Shown piece after piece: positions 56,437-64,000 of a stretch of 64,000 nucleotides of DNA. The notes beneath the pieces were generated by a model that was not told the DNA's origin, did not search any database, and was given only the letters and a program-made list of their open reading frames with translations. Positions within the stretch are counted from its first letter, which is position 1. Every line of letters begins with the position of its first letter. A program made the translations under genes and the position numbers. Origin of the DNA: an uncultured Roseobacter sp. (lineage in GTDB: Bacteria > Pseudomonadota > Alphaproteobacteria > Rhodobacterales > Rhodobacteraceae); contig CANMWT010000002.1 of NCBI GenBank assembly GCA_947501635.1, positions 310,001 to 374,000 on the forward strand, written 5' to 3'.

Positions 56437-57131
56437 TGGATGACAATTTGCACAAACTGCTGACAGAGGTAGATACCCCGACCGTCTGCAATGCGATCGA
56501 GGTGGCTCAGGGCAAACGGGGATTTGCCGCGTTCACCCGCGGGACCATGCTGGCCTCCCACCCGAGCGCGCCTGCGATGGTCGGTTATGCACGCACGGCG
56601 CGCATCCGCGCGATTGCGCCTCCGACCGAGCCGCCCGAAACCATCAAGGCGCGCCGCATGGCCTACTACAAGCATATGGCCACTGGCCCGCGTCCGGCAG
56701 TGGCTGTGGTGCAGGATCTGGATGTGCCGAATGCGATTGGCGCTTATTGGGGTGAGATCAACACCAATATCCACAAAAGCTTTGGTCTGTCGGGAACGCT
56801 GACCGACGGTGTCATGCGAGATCTGGGCGATATGCCCGAAGGCTACCCGGTCGTGGCAGGCTCTGTCGGGCCCAGCCACGGTTTTGTACATGTCGTCGAT
56901 ATCGCCAAAGAGGTCGACATCTTCGGTCTGCCAGTGGCGGATGGCGATCTGGTCCATGCCGACCGGCACGGCGCGCTTGTTATTCCGCCAGAGGTCATTC
57001 CGCGACTTGCTGACGCCATCGCGACGTTGCAGCGCTCGGAGCGGATCATTTTTGACGCGGTGAAAGGCAAACGCCTGTCATTCGAAGAGTTCGAAGGCGT
57101 CTGGGCGGCCTTTGAGACTTCCCGGACCTGA
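56436..57131 (+). CDS. RraA-like aldolase/lyase (HMG/CHA aldolase family)
   Basis: A 231-residue protein of the RraA/dimethylmenaquinone-methyltransferase-like fold. Most such members in breakdown operons are metal-dependent class II aldolases of the 4-hydroxy-4-methyl-2-oxoglutarate type, splitting off pyruvate or decarboxylating oxaloacetate. Signatures are LTEVDTPTVCNAIEV at the N-terminus, WGEINTNIHKSFGLSGTLTDGVMRDL, which includes the GxxTDGxxRD-type metal loop, and VADGDLVHADRHGALVIPPEV. The ATG at 56436 overlaps the previous stop. It is the last gene of the operon. Confidence 0.88.
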   Translation: MDDNLHKLLTEVDTPTVCNAIEVAQGKRGFAAFTRGTMLASHPSAPAMVGYARTARIRAIAPPTEPPETIKARRMAYYKHMATGPRPAVAVVQDLDVPNAIGAYWGEINTNIHKSFGLSGTLTDGVMRDLGDMPEGYPVVAGSVGPSHGFVHVVDIAKEVDIFGLPVADGDLVHADRHGALVIPPEVIPRLADAIATLQRSERIIFDAVKGKRLSFEEFEGVWAAFETSRT

Positions 57132-57152
57132 TGCAAGGCAAAGGCGGGCGAT

Positions 57153-58385
57153 CTATTCCTGAATCGACGGTGCGCCACCCTCAAAATTGTTACCATTCAC
57201 ATAGTCGCAGGGTGCGTCCTGCATCTGCAGATGCAACCCGTCGCCGCTATAGGGGTGCGCACGCGCCAGCGCTTCGTCAACTTCTATGCCCAGTCCGGGG
57301 GCTTCGGGCGCTTCAATAAAGCCGCCTTCCACGCGAATGCTGCCTTTTATCAAAGCGTCATGAAAAGGGGTTTCAATCGTTTCCGCCATCAGCAGGTTGG
57401 GGATGGCGCAGGCCAGGTGGATGTTGGCGGCCCACTCCAACGGGCCGGCATAAAGATGCGGCGCCATCTGCGCGTTGTAGACCTCGGCAATCGCAGCGAC
57501 CTTTTTCATCTCCCAAATGCCGCCGGCTCGCCCCAGTGCCGGTTGCAGGATTGTCGCGGCACCGGCGCGTAAAACCTGTGCGAACTCGGCTTTGGTGGTC
57601 AGGCGCTCTCCGGTGGCGATGGGTATGCGTACCGCCTGCGCGACCTTGGCCATTTCGTCGATGGCATCGGGTGGGATCGGTTCTTCGAACCAAAGCGGGC
57701 TGTAGGGTTCAAGCGCTTGCCCCAACCGGATCGCACCGGCCGTTGTGAACTGACCATGCGTGCCGAAAAGAAGATCAGCCTTGTCACCCACCGCCTCCCG
57801 GATCGCTTTGCAAAAAGCGACAGAGGTGGAAATGTCGCTCATCGCAGGCATGTGGCCACCGCGCATTGTGTAGGGGCCGGCAGGGTCAAACTTGACGGCT
57901 GTATAGCCTTTGGTGACCATCGCCTCTGCGCACTCTGCGGCCAGTTCAGGCGATGTCCAGAACGCTGTCGCATCATGGTGGGGCAGCGGATAAAGATAGG
58001 TATAGGCACGGATGCGTTGGTTAATCTTGCCGCCCAGCAAGGCATAGACCGGGCGGTTGCGTGCTTTTCCCAATATGTCCCAACAGGCGATCTCCAATCC
58101 TGAAAACGCCCCCATAACTGTAAGGTCGGGGCGTTGCGTGAAACCCGATGAATAGGCGCGCCGGAACATCAGCTCGATGTCTTCTGGGTTTTCACCCATC
58201 ATATGCCGCGAGAACACATCCTCGATTACAGCTTGCATCGCTTTCGGGCCGACGCTTGACGCATAGCATTCGCCCCACCCGGTGATGCCGTCATCCGTTG
58301 TCAGTTTCACCAGTATCCAGTAACGCCCGCCCCAGCCAGGAGCGGGTGGGGCTGTCACAATAACGTCCAGATCCTTGAGTTTCAC
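57153..58385 (-). CDS. enolase-superfamily protein (mandelate racemase/muconate lactonizing family)
   Basis: A 410-residue protein with the enolase-superfamily capping domain (about 1-125) and barrel. Metal-site Glu235 (WFEEP) and Glu260 (TGERL) and the late His310 (MAPHLY) are in place. The position usually held by the first metal ligand, in front of the HG motif, is Gly or Thr (LLFGTHGQFT). It probably acts as a sugar-acid dehydratase or epimerase, but reaction and even activity are uncertain. It starts with a GTG preceded by GGAG. It is the last gene of the minus-strand run, 30 bases after the alcohol dehydrogenase. Confidence 0.87.
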   Translation of the reverse strand: MKLKDLDVIVTAPPAPGWGGRYWILVKLTTDDGITGWGECYASSVGPKAMQAVIEDVFSRHMMGENPEDIELMFRRAYSSGFTQRPDLTVMGAFSGLEIACWDILGKARNRPVYALLGGKINQRIRAYTYLYPLPHHDATAFWTSPELAAECAEAMVTKGYTAVKFDPAGPYTMRGGHMPAMSDISTSVAFCKAIREAVGDKADLLFGTHGQFTTAGAIRLGQALEPYSPLWFEEPIPPDAIDEMAKVAQAVRIPIATGERLTTKAEFAQVLRAGAATILQPALGRAGGIWEMKKVAAIAEVYNAQMAPHLYAGPLEWAANIHLACAIPNLLMAETIETPFHDALIKGSIRVEGGFIEAPEAPGLGIEVDEALARAHPYSGDGLHLQMQDAPCDYVNGNNFEGGAPSIQE

Positions 58386-58414
58386 AAAACCACTCCTTGC
58401 GCTGCGTGTCAGGG

Positions 58415-59521
58415 TCAGGTTGTCTGCGCTGCGTCTTCAAACAAAATGACGTTCCGTCGCGCAGACCCCGATTTTGTGTCAGCTATTGCTGCGTTGATGT
58501 CGTCCAGCGACCAACGGCCCGAGATCAGCTCGTCCAGCTTCAGCCGGCCCTGAGAGTAAAGGTCAACCATCCATGGAATGTCACGCTGGATGACGACATC
58601 CCCCATTTTGGACCCGACCATACCCTGACCGAGTGCGGCAAGAACGACCGGCTCGTAAGAAGACATGTCGCCCGAATGCGGCATGCCGACCATGACCACC
58701 TTGCCCCCCATGCCCAGATAGCGCGGCGCCTGATCGTAGGCTGGAATGGCGCCGACGGTCACGATAACAGCTTCGGCTCCTTTGCCGCCCAAAGCTTGGT
58801 GTGCTGCCTGCCACGGTTTGTTTTGCTGCGCGAGAACGCCGTGTGTCGCTCCGAAGGATTTAGCCATCGCGAGCTTTTCCTCGCTCATATCGACCGCGAC
58901 GATGCGGCGTGCGCCAGCAATCCGCGCGCCTTGGATCGCGTTCAGACCGACACCACCCGCGCCGATCACAACAACGTCCTGACCTGCCTTCAAACCAGCG
59001 GCATTGACCACTGCGCCGACGCCTGTGATCACGCCGCAGGCCACAAGACTTGCAGCGTCCATGGGAATATCGGGGGCGATCTTTACGACCTGAGCTTGGG
59101 ACACCACGACTTTCTCGGCGAAACCGCCGGTGGCCATCGCCTGATGCAGCTTGCCGCCCTCCATGGTCTTGATCGGCCCCGCGTCGCCGTCATAGGGCGT
59201 TTCGCACAGTGTGGGGGCACCGCCTGCGCATTGTCCGCAAGACCCGCAGGCGCGGATCAAGGTGACAATGACGCTGTCGCCCTCCGTCAGGCCGGTGACG
59301 CCGTCCCCGACAGCTGTGATGTGCCCGGCCGCCTCGTGTCCGTAGACTGCGGGCAGTGATCCGCCCCATGCGCCCTCGGCGTAAGAAATGTCCGAGTGAC
59401 AGATGGCGACGGCGGCCAGCTTGATCTCCACCTCGCCGCGTTCGGGCGACCGGATTAGGATATCTTCCACGACGAGAGGCGTGCCAAACCCATGACACAC
59501 GGCTGCTTTGATCTTTTGCAT
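58415..59521 (-). CDS. zinc-dependent alcohol dehydrogenase
   Basis: A 368-residue medium-chain dehydrogenase related to class III alcohol dehydrogenases. Catalytic zinc ligands are Cys in VAICHSD, the GHEAAG His, and a Cys near residue 162 (VACGVITGVG). The structural-zinc loop ACGSCGQCAGGAPTLC is intact, and the NAD loop is VIGAGGVGLNAIQGA with an acidic residue (AVDMS) typical of NAD use. It lies between the MFS gene (96-base gap) and the enolase-superfamily gene. It could oxidise an alcohol intermediate of either facing operon. Confidence 0.93.
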   Translation of the reverse strand: MQKIKAAVCHGFGTPLVVEDILIRSPERGEVEIKLAAVAICHSDISYAEGAWGGSLPAVYGHEAAGHITAVGDGVTGLTEGDSVIVTLIRACGSCGQCAGGAPTLCETPYDGDAGPIKTMEGGKLHQAMATGGFAEKVVVSQAQVVKIAPDIPMDAASLVACGVITGVGAVVNAAGLKAGQDVVVIGAGGVGLNAIQGARIAGARRIVAVDMSEEKLAMAKSFGATHGVLAQQNKPWQAAHQALGGKGAEAVIVTVGAIPAYDQAPRYLGMGGKVVMVGMPHSGDMSSYEPVVLAALGQGMVGSKMGDVVIQRDIPWMVDLYSQGRLKLDELISGRWSLDDINAAIADTKSGSARRNVILFEDAAQTT

Positions 59522-59617
59522 GGCGATTTGAATGTCCCTGAACGTGTTTTTGTTCCAGTCAGGGTTACGGGATGCGCGTGGCAGTGCAAGCCATAACGCG
59601 ACTTTTCGTAAGGAAAC

Positions 59618-60826
59618 CTAAGATGAAAACGACGTCCGCGGGGTGTGTCTGATAAATATGACCAGCGCCAGAGTGACAAGCGCTGCAGACAGCACAAAAG
59701 GCGCGCCGGGAAAAAAGACTGGCGCCTGCGCTGTAGTGAAGGCCGCAAAGGTGCCAGTCATCACCATCGGAGACAGGATCATCGCAAGCGCACTGATCGA
59801 GGTGAGCGCACCCTGCAACTCGCCCTGAGCATCCGCGCCAACCGACCGCGACATGATCCCTTGCAAGGCGGGGGTGATTACGGCCGCCAGGGCAGCCATG
59901 GGTACAAGGATCAGTGCAATAGTGCCGCTGGTTACCAGCGCGAGTGCAATAAACGCCCCGATATCAAACAGATGGCCGTAGATGACCGTGCCTCTTTCCC
60001 CCAAGAGGCGCATCACCGGCCTGATAAGTCCGCCTTGAACAATGGCGAGCATGATCCCGAAAAGAGCAAGGCTCAGACCGATTGTGGCTGGATCCCAGCC
60101 AAAGCGCGCTTTTCCAAAAAAGGACCAGACAGCCGGATAGACGGCAAAGGCGAACTGGTAGATGAAAAACACAAGCAACAGCGATCCAAGGCCTGAGAAT
60201 TTGCTCAACTGCATAAGGCTGCCCAAGGGGTTCGCGCGCCGCCACTCAAATTTTCGCCGCTTCTCCGGAGGCAACGTTTCTTTCAAAACAAGATAGCCGA
60301 ATAGCGCATTCAAGCCCGACAATAGCGCTGCGGCATAGAAAGGCGCGCGGGTTCCGAATTCGGCCAGCAGCCCGCCAACAAGCGGCCCCAGAACAAAGCC
60401 AATGCCAAAAGCCGCACCAATCAGTCCGAAATTTGCTGCACGGTCTTCGGGGGCAGAGATGTCTGCCATATAGGCATTCGCGGTAGCCTGCGTGGCCGCG
60501 GTGATGCCACCGATCGTGCGCCCGAGCAGCAATAGCCATATGCTGCCCGCCACGGCCATCACCAGATAGTCCAGCGCCATGACCACAAGTGACAGCAACA
60601 GCACGGGGCGCCGTCCAAAGCGGTCGGACAAGCCGCCCATCACCGGCCCAAAGAGAAACTGCATCACTGCAAAACTGGTGGCAAGGATGCCGCCCCATAT
60701 CGCGGCGGTGCTCAGCCCGCCGGCACCCACTTCGGCGAAAAGGTCTGGCATCACAGGGATGATCAATCCGATGCCCATAGCGTCGATCATCATGGTCAAC
60801 AGGATGAAAATGACGGCGGGGCGCAT
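59618..60826 (-). CDS. MFS transporter, TetA-like
   Basis: A 402-residue, 12-span major facilitator transporter. The motif [16 protein letters not shown] between spans 2 and 3 and [23 protein letters not shown] near span 5 are those of drug:proton antiporters of the TetA group. Function may be export of a toxic intermediate rather than drug resistance. The start is the ATG at 60826, six bases after the cycloisomerase stop; a TTG one codon earlier is possible. The gene is embedded in the minus-strand operon. Confidence 0.9.
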   Translation of the reverse strand: MRPAVIFILLTMMIDAMGIGLIIPVMPDLFAEVGAGGLSTAAIWGGILATSFAVMQFLFGPVMGGLSDRFGRRPVLLLSLVVMALDYLVMAVAGSIWLLLLGRTIGGITAATQATANAYMADISAPEDRAANFGLIGAAFGIGFVLGPLVGGLLAEFGTRAPFYAAALLSGLNALFGYLVLKETLPPEKRRKFEWRRANPLGSLMQLSKFSGLGSLLLVFFIYQFAFAVYPAVWSFFGKARFGWDPATIGLSLALFGIMLAIVQGGLIRPVMRLLGERGTVIYGHLFDIGAFIALALVTSGTIALILVPMAALAAVITPALQGIMSRSVGADAQGELQGALTSISALAMILSPMVMTGTFAAFTTAQAPVFFPGAPFVLSAALVTLALVIFIRHTPRTSFSS

Positions 60827-60829
60827 CAA

Positions 60830-62155
60830 TTACAAAGCCCGGACGCGCGCGGCGAAAGCCAGAGCCGTCTGGGGTGCCTGACCCAGTTGTACCGTCGCAT
60901 CGGTCAGACTGGCTGGCAAGTTCGGATATGCTGCCATGGCCAGCGACAAAAGCGGCTTGCCGCTGGCAAGCGCCTGGGCACAGAGTTCTTTTGTCCGCGC
61001 TTGGGCTTCAGGTCGCGGCATCTCTGCGGCGAGCGCGAAACTCAAAGCCTCTGCATGCAGCAGGCCAAGATCGGAAGCCAATGCCGCCTGCATGCGCTCA
61101 GGCTGCGGGCGGAGCCCTTCCAACAGGCCAATGGCGATCTCAAGCGATGAGGCCGTGCACAGGGCCAATTGAGGCACCGTCATCCACTCACTGAACCATG
61201 CAGCTCCGTCCCGCTGATGCTGATGAACGGCCGCAGTCGCCAGTCCTGCGCGCAGGCTGGCGGCTGACTGTGACAAGGCCACCAGAGCAGATGCGGCAAC
61301 CGGGTTTTGCTTTTGTGGCATGGTCGAAGAACTACCTGAAGCGGCAAAGGAAACCTCGTTTGTGCCACTGGCGGAAAGCGCAATCAGGGTATTCCCCATC
61401 GCACCCAAACTGGCAGTGATCTGTGCCATCCAGTCTGTTATCCGCAAAATTGGGCCACGGTCCGTATGCCATGAGCGTTTGGGATCCCCAAGCCCCAACC
61501 CTTCAGCAAGCGATGCGCGCAGGCTGTCGGGGTCATCCCCCAAAGCGGAGGCCGTGCCCGCCGCACCGCTCAGCGACACCCACAGCGATCTTTCGCGCAG
61601 CCCGGGCAGGGCCTCAAGCGCATCTGCCAAAGGTGCGCCCCATTGTGCCAGAACGGCCCCCCAGGTCGTTGGTGTTGCAAATTGCGCATAGGTGCGCGCA
61701 GGCATGGCTGTTCGCGCGTGCTCTGACGCCTCGTCTGCCAGTGCGATCAGCACGTGTCGCAGCTGCTTTTCGGCAAGGCTCAGCGCTTGGCGCAGTCGTA
61801 GCATCAGACCGCTGTCGATTATATCTTGCGAAGTTGCGCCCCAATGCACGAATTGCGCGTGCTCCGGGGCATTCATCTCCGCGCGAAATGCTTCGATCAG
61901 TGCCGGAACACAAACGCCGTTCTGACCTGTCGCGCGAGCAATCGCCCCCGGGTCTATCTGGATTTCCAGGCTCGCGCGATGAATGGCAGCTGCGCTGATT
62001 TCCGGAATAATGCCGGCCTGTCCCTGCGCCTTCGCGAGGGCTCCTTCAACCAACAGCATCGCGCGCAATGCTGCACTGTCTGAAAAGAGCCGACCAGTTT
62101 CTCCGGTCTGGAAAAGATGCGCATAAAGGGGGCTGTCAAAAACGCTGGCGGCCAT
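60830..62155 (-). CDS. pcaB: 3-carboxy-cis,cis-muconate cycloisomerase-like protein
   Basis: A 441-residue protein of the fumarase/argininosuccinate-lyase superfamily. The superfamily signature is SGSSSTMPQKQNPVAAS, and the N-terminal half has FVHWGATSQDIIDSGLMLRLR, both typical of PcaB. PcaB converts 3-carboxymuconate to the 4-carboxymuconolactone in protocatechuate breakdown. The genes that usually accompany it (pcaGH and pcaC) are missing here. The ATG at 62155 overlaps the stop of the upstream hydrolase (TGATG). Confidence 0.88.
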   Translation of the reverse strand: MAASVFDSPLYAHLFQTGETGRLFSDSAALRAMLLVEGALAKAQGQAGIIPEISAAAIHRASLEIQIDPGAIARATGQNGVCVPALIEAFRAEMNAPEHAQFVHWGATSQDIIDSGLMLRLRQALSLAEKQLRHVLIALADEASEHARTAMPARTYAQFATPTTWGAVLAQWGAPLADALEALPGLRERSLWVSLSGAAGTASALGDDPDSLRASLAEGLGLGDPKRSWHTDRGPILRITDWMAQITASLGAMGNTLIALSASGTNEVSFAASGSSSTMPQKQNPVAASALVALSQSAASLRAGLATAAVHQHQRDGAAWFSEWMTVPQLALCTASSLEIAIGLLEGLRPQPERMQAALASDLGLLHAEALSFALAAEMPRPEAQARTKELCAQALASGKPLLSLAMAAYPNLPASLTDATVQLGQAPQTALAFAARVRAL

Positions 62156-62868
62156 CAAGTTCTCCGCAGGGCTGTTTCAAGGGCTTGCACCAGACCTTCG
62201 GGATCAGCGTAAAAAGGCGAGTGTCCGCAGGGCATGTGCTGTACCTGAGCGGTCGGCCAGTCATGGGTCATTGTCGCCTGAAACTCAGGTGGAATGGTGC
62301 GATCATCGGTGCAGATGATGTAGTCGCGAGGCAAGCCGGACAATGCTGCGCTGCCGGCAAATGGCACGTTGGTCGGCGCGGTCGCCTGCGGGCACAGCCG
62401 CGCAACCGCACGTGCCGCGATATCAGGCGCACAGTCATGGTAAAAAAGATCAACTGCTTTCTGTGGATCAATGGTAAAGCTGCTACCGTCCCGTGACACC
62501 GTAATGGCAGGCAGCACTGGTTGACGGGGTGCCTGCATGCGCATCTGAGCAAGGCTTATGCCTTCTTGCGGGACATAGGCACACAGATACACCAGCCGGT
62601 CGACCTGTTCGGGCGCAAGGCTGGCGGCAGCCGCGATAGCGTAGCCGCCCATCGAATGCCCCACAAGCACCGTCTTTTCGGTCATCGCCCCGACAATGGC
62701 GCGTGCATAGGCATCCAGTGTCACTATCCCCACTTCGGTCTTGTCCGCGCCGTGGCCGGGCAGGTCGATGGCCCGCGCACGGTGCCCGTCGCGGGCCAGC
62801 AGCGGCAAAACATTTTCCCAACACCAGGCACCATGGCAAGAGCCGTGCACCAACAGAATATCAGCCAT
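62155..62868 (-). CDS. alpha/beta-fold hydrolase (methylesterase-like)
   Basis: A 237-residue hydrolase of the group that includes plant methyl-salicylate esterases and bacterial EstC. The oxyanion region is LLVHGSCHGAWCW, nucleophile Ser lies in LVGHSMGGYA (about residue 72), an acidic residue in IICTDDRTIPPEF, and His in MPCGHSPFYADP, giving a full triad. It may remove an ester from a substrate before it enters the following steps. It overlaps the end of the pcaD-like gene by 8 bases. Confidence 0.88.
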   Translation of the reverse strand: MADILLVHGSCHGAWCWENVLPLLARDGHRARAIDLPGHGADKTEVGIVTLDAYARAIVGAMTEKTVLVGHSMGGYAIAAAASLAPEQVDRLVYLCAYVPQEGISLAQMRMQAPRQPVLPAITVSRDGSSFTIDPQKAVDLFYHDCAPDIAARAVARLCPQATAPTNVPFAGSAALSGLPRDYIICTDDRTIPPEFQATMTHDWPTAQVQHMPCGHSPFYADPEGLVQALETALRRT

Positions 62869-63664
62869 TCACACCGTCCAGATGCCCTACGCTTTCCAGA
62901 AAATCGGTGAGAACGCGCGCATATTCCTCGGGTTTTTCGACACAGGGCAGGTGGCCGGCTTTGCGGATCAGATGAAAACGGCTGCCGGGGATCAAATCGA
63001 CCGTCTCGCGCACCAGATCGGGTGGGGTCGAGCCGTCCTCGCTCCCGGCAATGCCAAGCGTCGGCAGACGCAAACCGCTGGTCGGCGTAAAAAAGTCGGT
63101 GCCGGATATCGCGGCAGAGCAGCCCATGTATCCGTGGTCTTCCTGCCGTGTCAGCATGTTGCGCCAAAGTTCAAGCTCGGGCGAAGAGCGGAATGCCGCG
63201 CTGAACCACCGCTCCATCACCGCATCTGCCAGCTTTTCGATGCCGCCTGTTTCAACGTCAGCAATGCGCTGTGCCCAAAGCTTCGGTGTGCCGATCTTTG
63301 CCGCTGTATTCGACAAGACCATTGCCCGCACAAGATCCAGCCTTTTTATCGCAAGCCCCTGCGCAATCATCCCGCCGATGGAAAGCCCGACAAACACACA
63401 ATCGCGAACCTTCAAATGGTCCAGCAAGCGCTCTGTGTCGCTGATCAGCGCGCCCATGGTGTAAGGACTTGGCGGGCAGCTGGACAGCCCGTGCCCGCGT
63501 TTGTCAAAGCGGATGATGCGCAGCCCGTCCGGCAAGAGGGGCAGGATCGGATCCCAAAGGCGCATATCTGTTCCCAGAGAGTTTGCAAAAACCACCGCCG
63601 GTCCATCATCAGGGCCGTCAATGCGGTAGTGCAGGGCGACTTCTCCGAGTTGTGCGACTTTCAT
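62861..63664 (-). CDS. pcaD: 3-oxoadipate enol-lactonase-like hydrolase
   Basis: A 267-residue alpha/beta hydrolase matching PcaD, which opens 3-oxoadipate enol-lactone. The pattern is VVFANSLGTDMRLWDPIL at the oxyanion site, FDKRGHGLS, nucleophile Ser in FVGLSIGGMIAQGLA, an acidic residue in IAGSEDGSTPP and His in KAGHLPCVEKP. AAGGAG lies before the ATG at 63664. It sits at the head of a run with the esterase-like and pcaB-like genes, 26 bases after a dehydratase gene. True PcaD function is likely but not proven in the absence of pcaC. Confidence 0.89.
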   Translation of the reverse strand: MKVAQLGEVALHYRIDGPDDGPAVVFANSLGTDMRLWDPILPLLPDGLRIIRFDKRGHGLSSCPPSPYTMGALISDTERLLDHLKVRDCVFVGLSIGGMIAQGLAIKRLDLVRAMVLSNTAAKIGTPKLWAQRIADVETGGIEKLADAVMERWFSAAFRSSPELELWRNMLTRQEDHGYMGCSAAISGTDFFTPTSGLRLPTLGIAGSEDGSTPPDLVRETVDLIPGSRFHLIRKAGHLPCVEKPEEYARVLTDFLESVGHLDGVNG

Positions 63665-63690
63665 AAAGGTCTCCTTGATCGGGGCGGGGG

Positions 63691-64000
63691 CTACGCCGTT
63701 GCATGACGCGACAGCGCCATCTGAAAGACACCGGCATCTACATTGCCACCTGATATCGTCACGATTACATCGTCACCTGCCAAGGTTTCAGGTCGAAAGA
63801 GCGCTGCTGCCAAAGCAACCGCCCCGCCGGGTTCGGCGACGACCTTGAGGTGCATGAATGCCAGCGCCATAGCGTGCAGAGCCTCGTCATCACTGACCAC
63901 CAGCCCCGGTCCGGCAAGGCGTTGCAGAATTGGAAAGGTAATCTCTCCCGGTGTAGGGGAGATGATAGCGTCGCACAGGCTGCCAGACGTTTGCGCGTTG
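63691..64000 (-). CDS. threonine/serine dehydratase, C-terminal part (5' end cut by window)
   Basis: The last 102 residues of a PLP-dependent dehydratase of the threonine/serine (fold type II) group, open through base 64000. Visible features are TPGEITFPILQRLAGPGLVVSDDEA, the AEPGGAVALAAAL segment that recurs in this family, and the PLP-phosphate end region VTISGGNVD. The lysine-bearing N-terminal part is outside the window, so the preferred substrate (threonine, serine or 3-hydroxyaspartate) cannot be judged. It lies 26 bases upstream of the pcaD-like gene. Confidence 0.9.
   Translation of the reverse strand, partial: NAQTSGSLCDAIISPTPGEITFPILQRLAGPGLVVSDDEALHAMALAFMHLKVVAEPGGAVALAAALFRPETLAGDDVIVTISGGNVDAGVFQMALSRHATA

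Noticed and set aside
1-64000. tRNA, rRNA, CRISPR, prophage or insertion sequence
   Set aside because: No cloverleaf, repeat-spacer pattern, integrase or transposase reading frame was found in the intergenic stretches or among the genes.

Overview
The window looks like a chromosomal segment from a marine alphaproteobacterium of the Roseobacter group (Rhodobacterales). Pointers are the moderately high GC, a VPLPA-CTERM sorting-signal protein, short GC-rich intergenic repeats with a CCCCCGGGAT...GACCAAAGAA core, a fadB/fadA block with DmdB/DmdC-like acyl-CoA enzymes, and many ATGA/GTGA/TGATG-coupled genes. No rRNA, tRNA, CRISPR array, phage or insertion sequence was seen. Both ends cut a gene: carB at base 1 and a threonine/serine dehydratase at base 64000.

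Bases 1-23,000 are mostly housekeeping and central metabolism. They hold carB (partial), a VPLPA-CTERM secreted protein, an alpha/beta hydrolase, small cupin and VOC proteins, glyA, nadK followed by a BciB-like ferredoxin-dependent reductase, a class III adenylate cyclase, prpE, a small lipoprotein and maeB with a perfect 24-bp palindrome in front of it. Next come a membrane protein, a VOC/double-cupin fusion and the pyrimidine nucleoside salvage genes cdd-deoA-deoB-upp, then two envelope-type proteins of unknown role.

Bases 23,000-38,500 form a fatty-acid/acyl-CoA block: a DmdB-like acyl-CoA ligase, a sulfotransferase transcribed divergently from it, fadB and fadA homologues, a glutathione transferase, two acyl-CoA dehydrogenases (one DmdC-like), a GFA protein and two paralogous MerR regulators. 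Two PaaI-type thioesterases, a MATE exporter, pyrD and a DUF952 protein follow. Bases 38,600-43,000 carry an UshA-type 5'-nucleotidase, an SRAP (HMCES/YedK) DNA-protein crosslinking protein, a cupredoxin-like protein and glutaryl-CoA dehydrogenase.

The most unusual part is 43,100-57,131. A single-direction run of 14 genes is preceded by a perfect 20-bp palindrome of LacI-operator type (43147-43166). It encodes a CUT1-type ABC importer (ATPase, binding protein, two permeases of unusual layout), three SnoaL/NTF2-fold proteins (two of them tandem-domain), a histidinol-dehydrogenase paralogue resembling sulfopropanediol dehydrogenase (HpsN), an SDR, a LacI regulator, a PNPOx-like protein, a double cupin, a single-domain MetE-like zinc thiol alkyltransferase and an RraA-like aldolase/lyase. 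It looks like an import-and-breakdown module for a compound I cannot name.

Facing it on the minus strand (57,153-64,000) is a tightly packed set: dehydratase, pcaD-like lactonase, alpha/beta hydrolase, pcaB-like cycloisomerase, MFS transporter, zinc alcohol dehydrogenase and an enolase-superfamily enzyme. The pcaB/pcaD pair lies here without pcaGH or pcaC, so either the rest of the protocatechuate pathway is elsewhere or these enzymes act on another substrate, perhaps linked to the facing operon.
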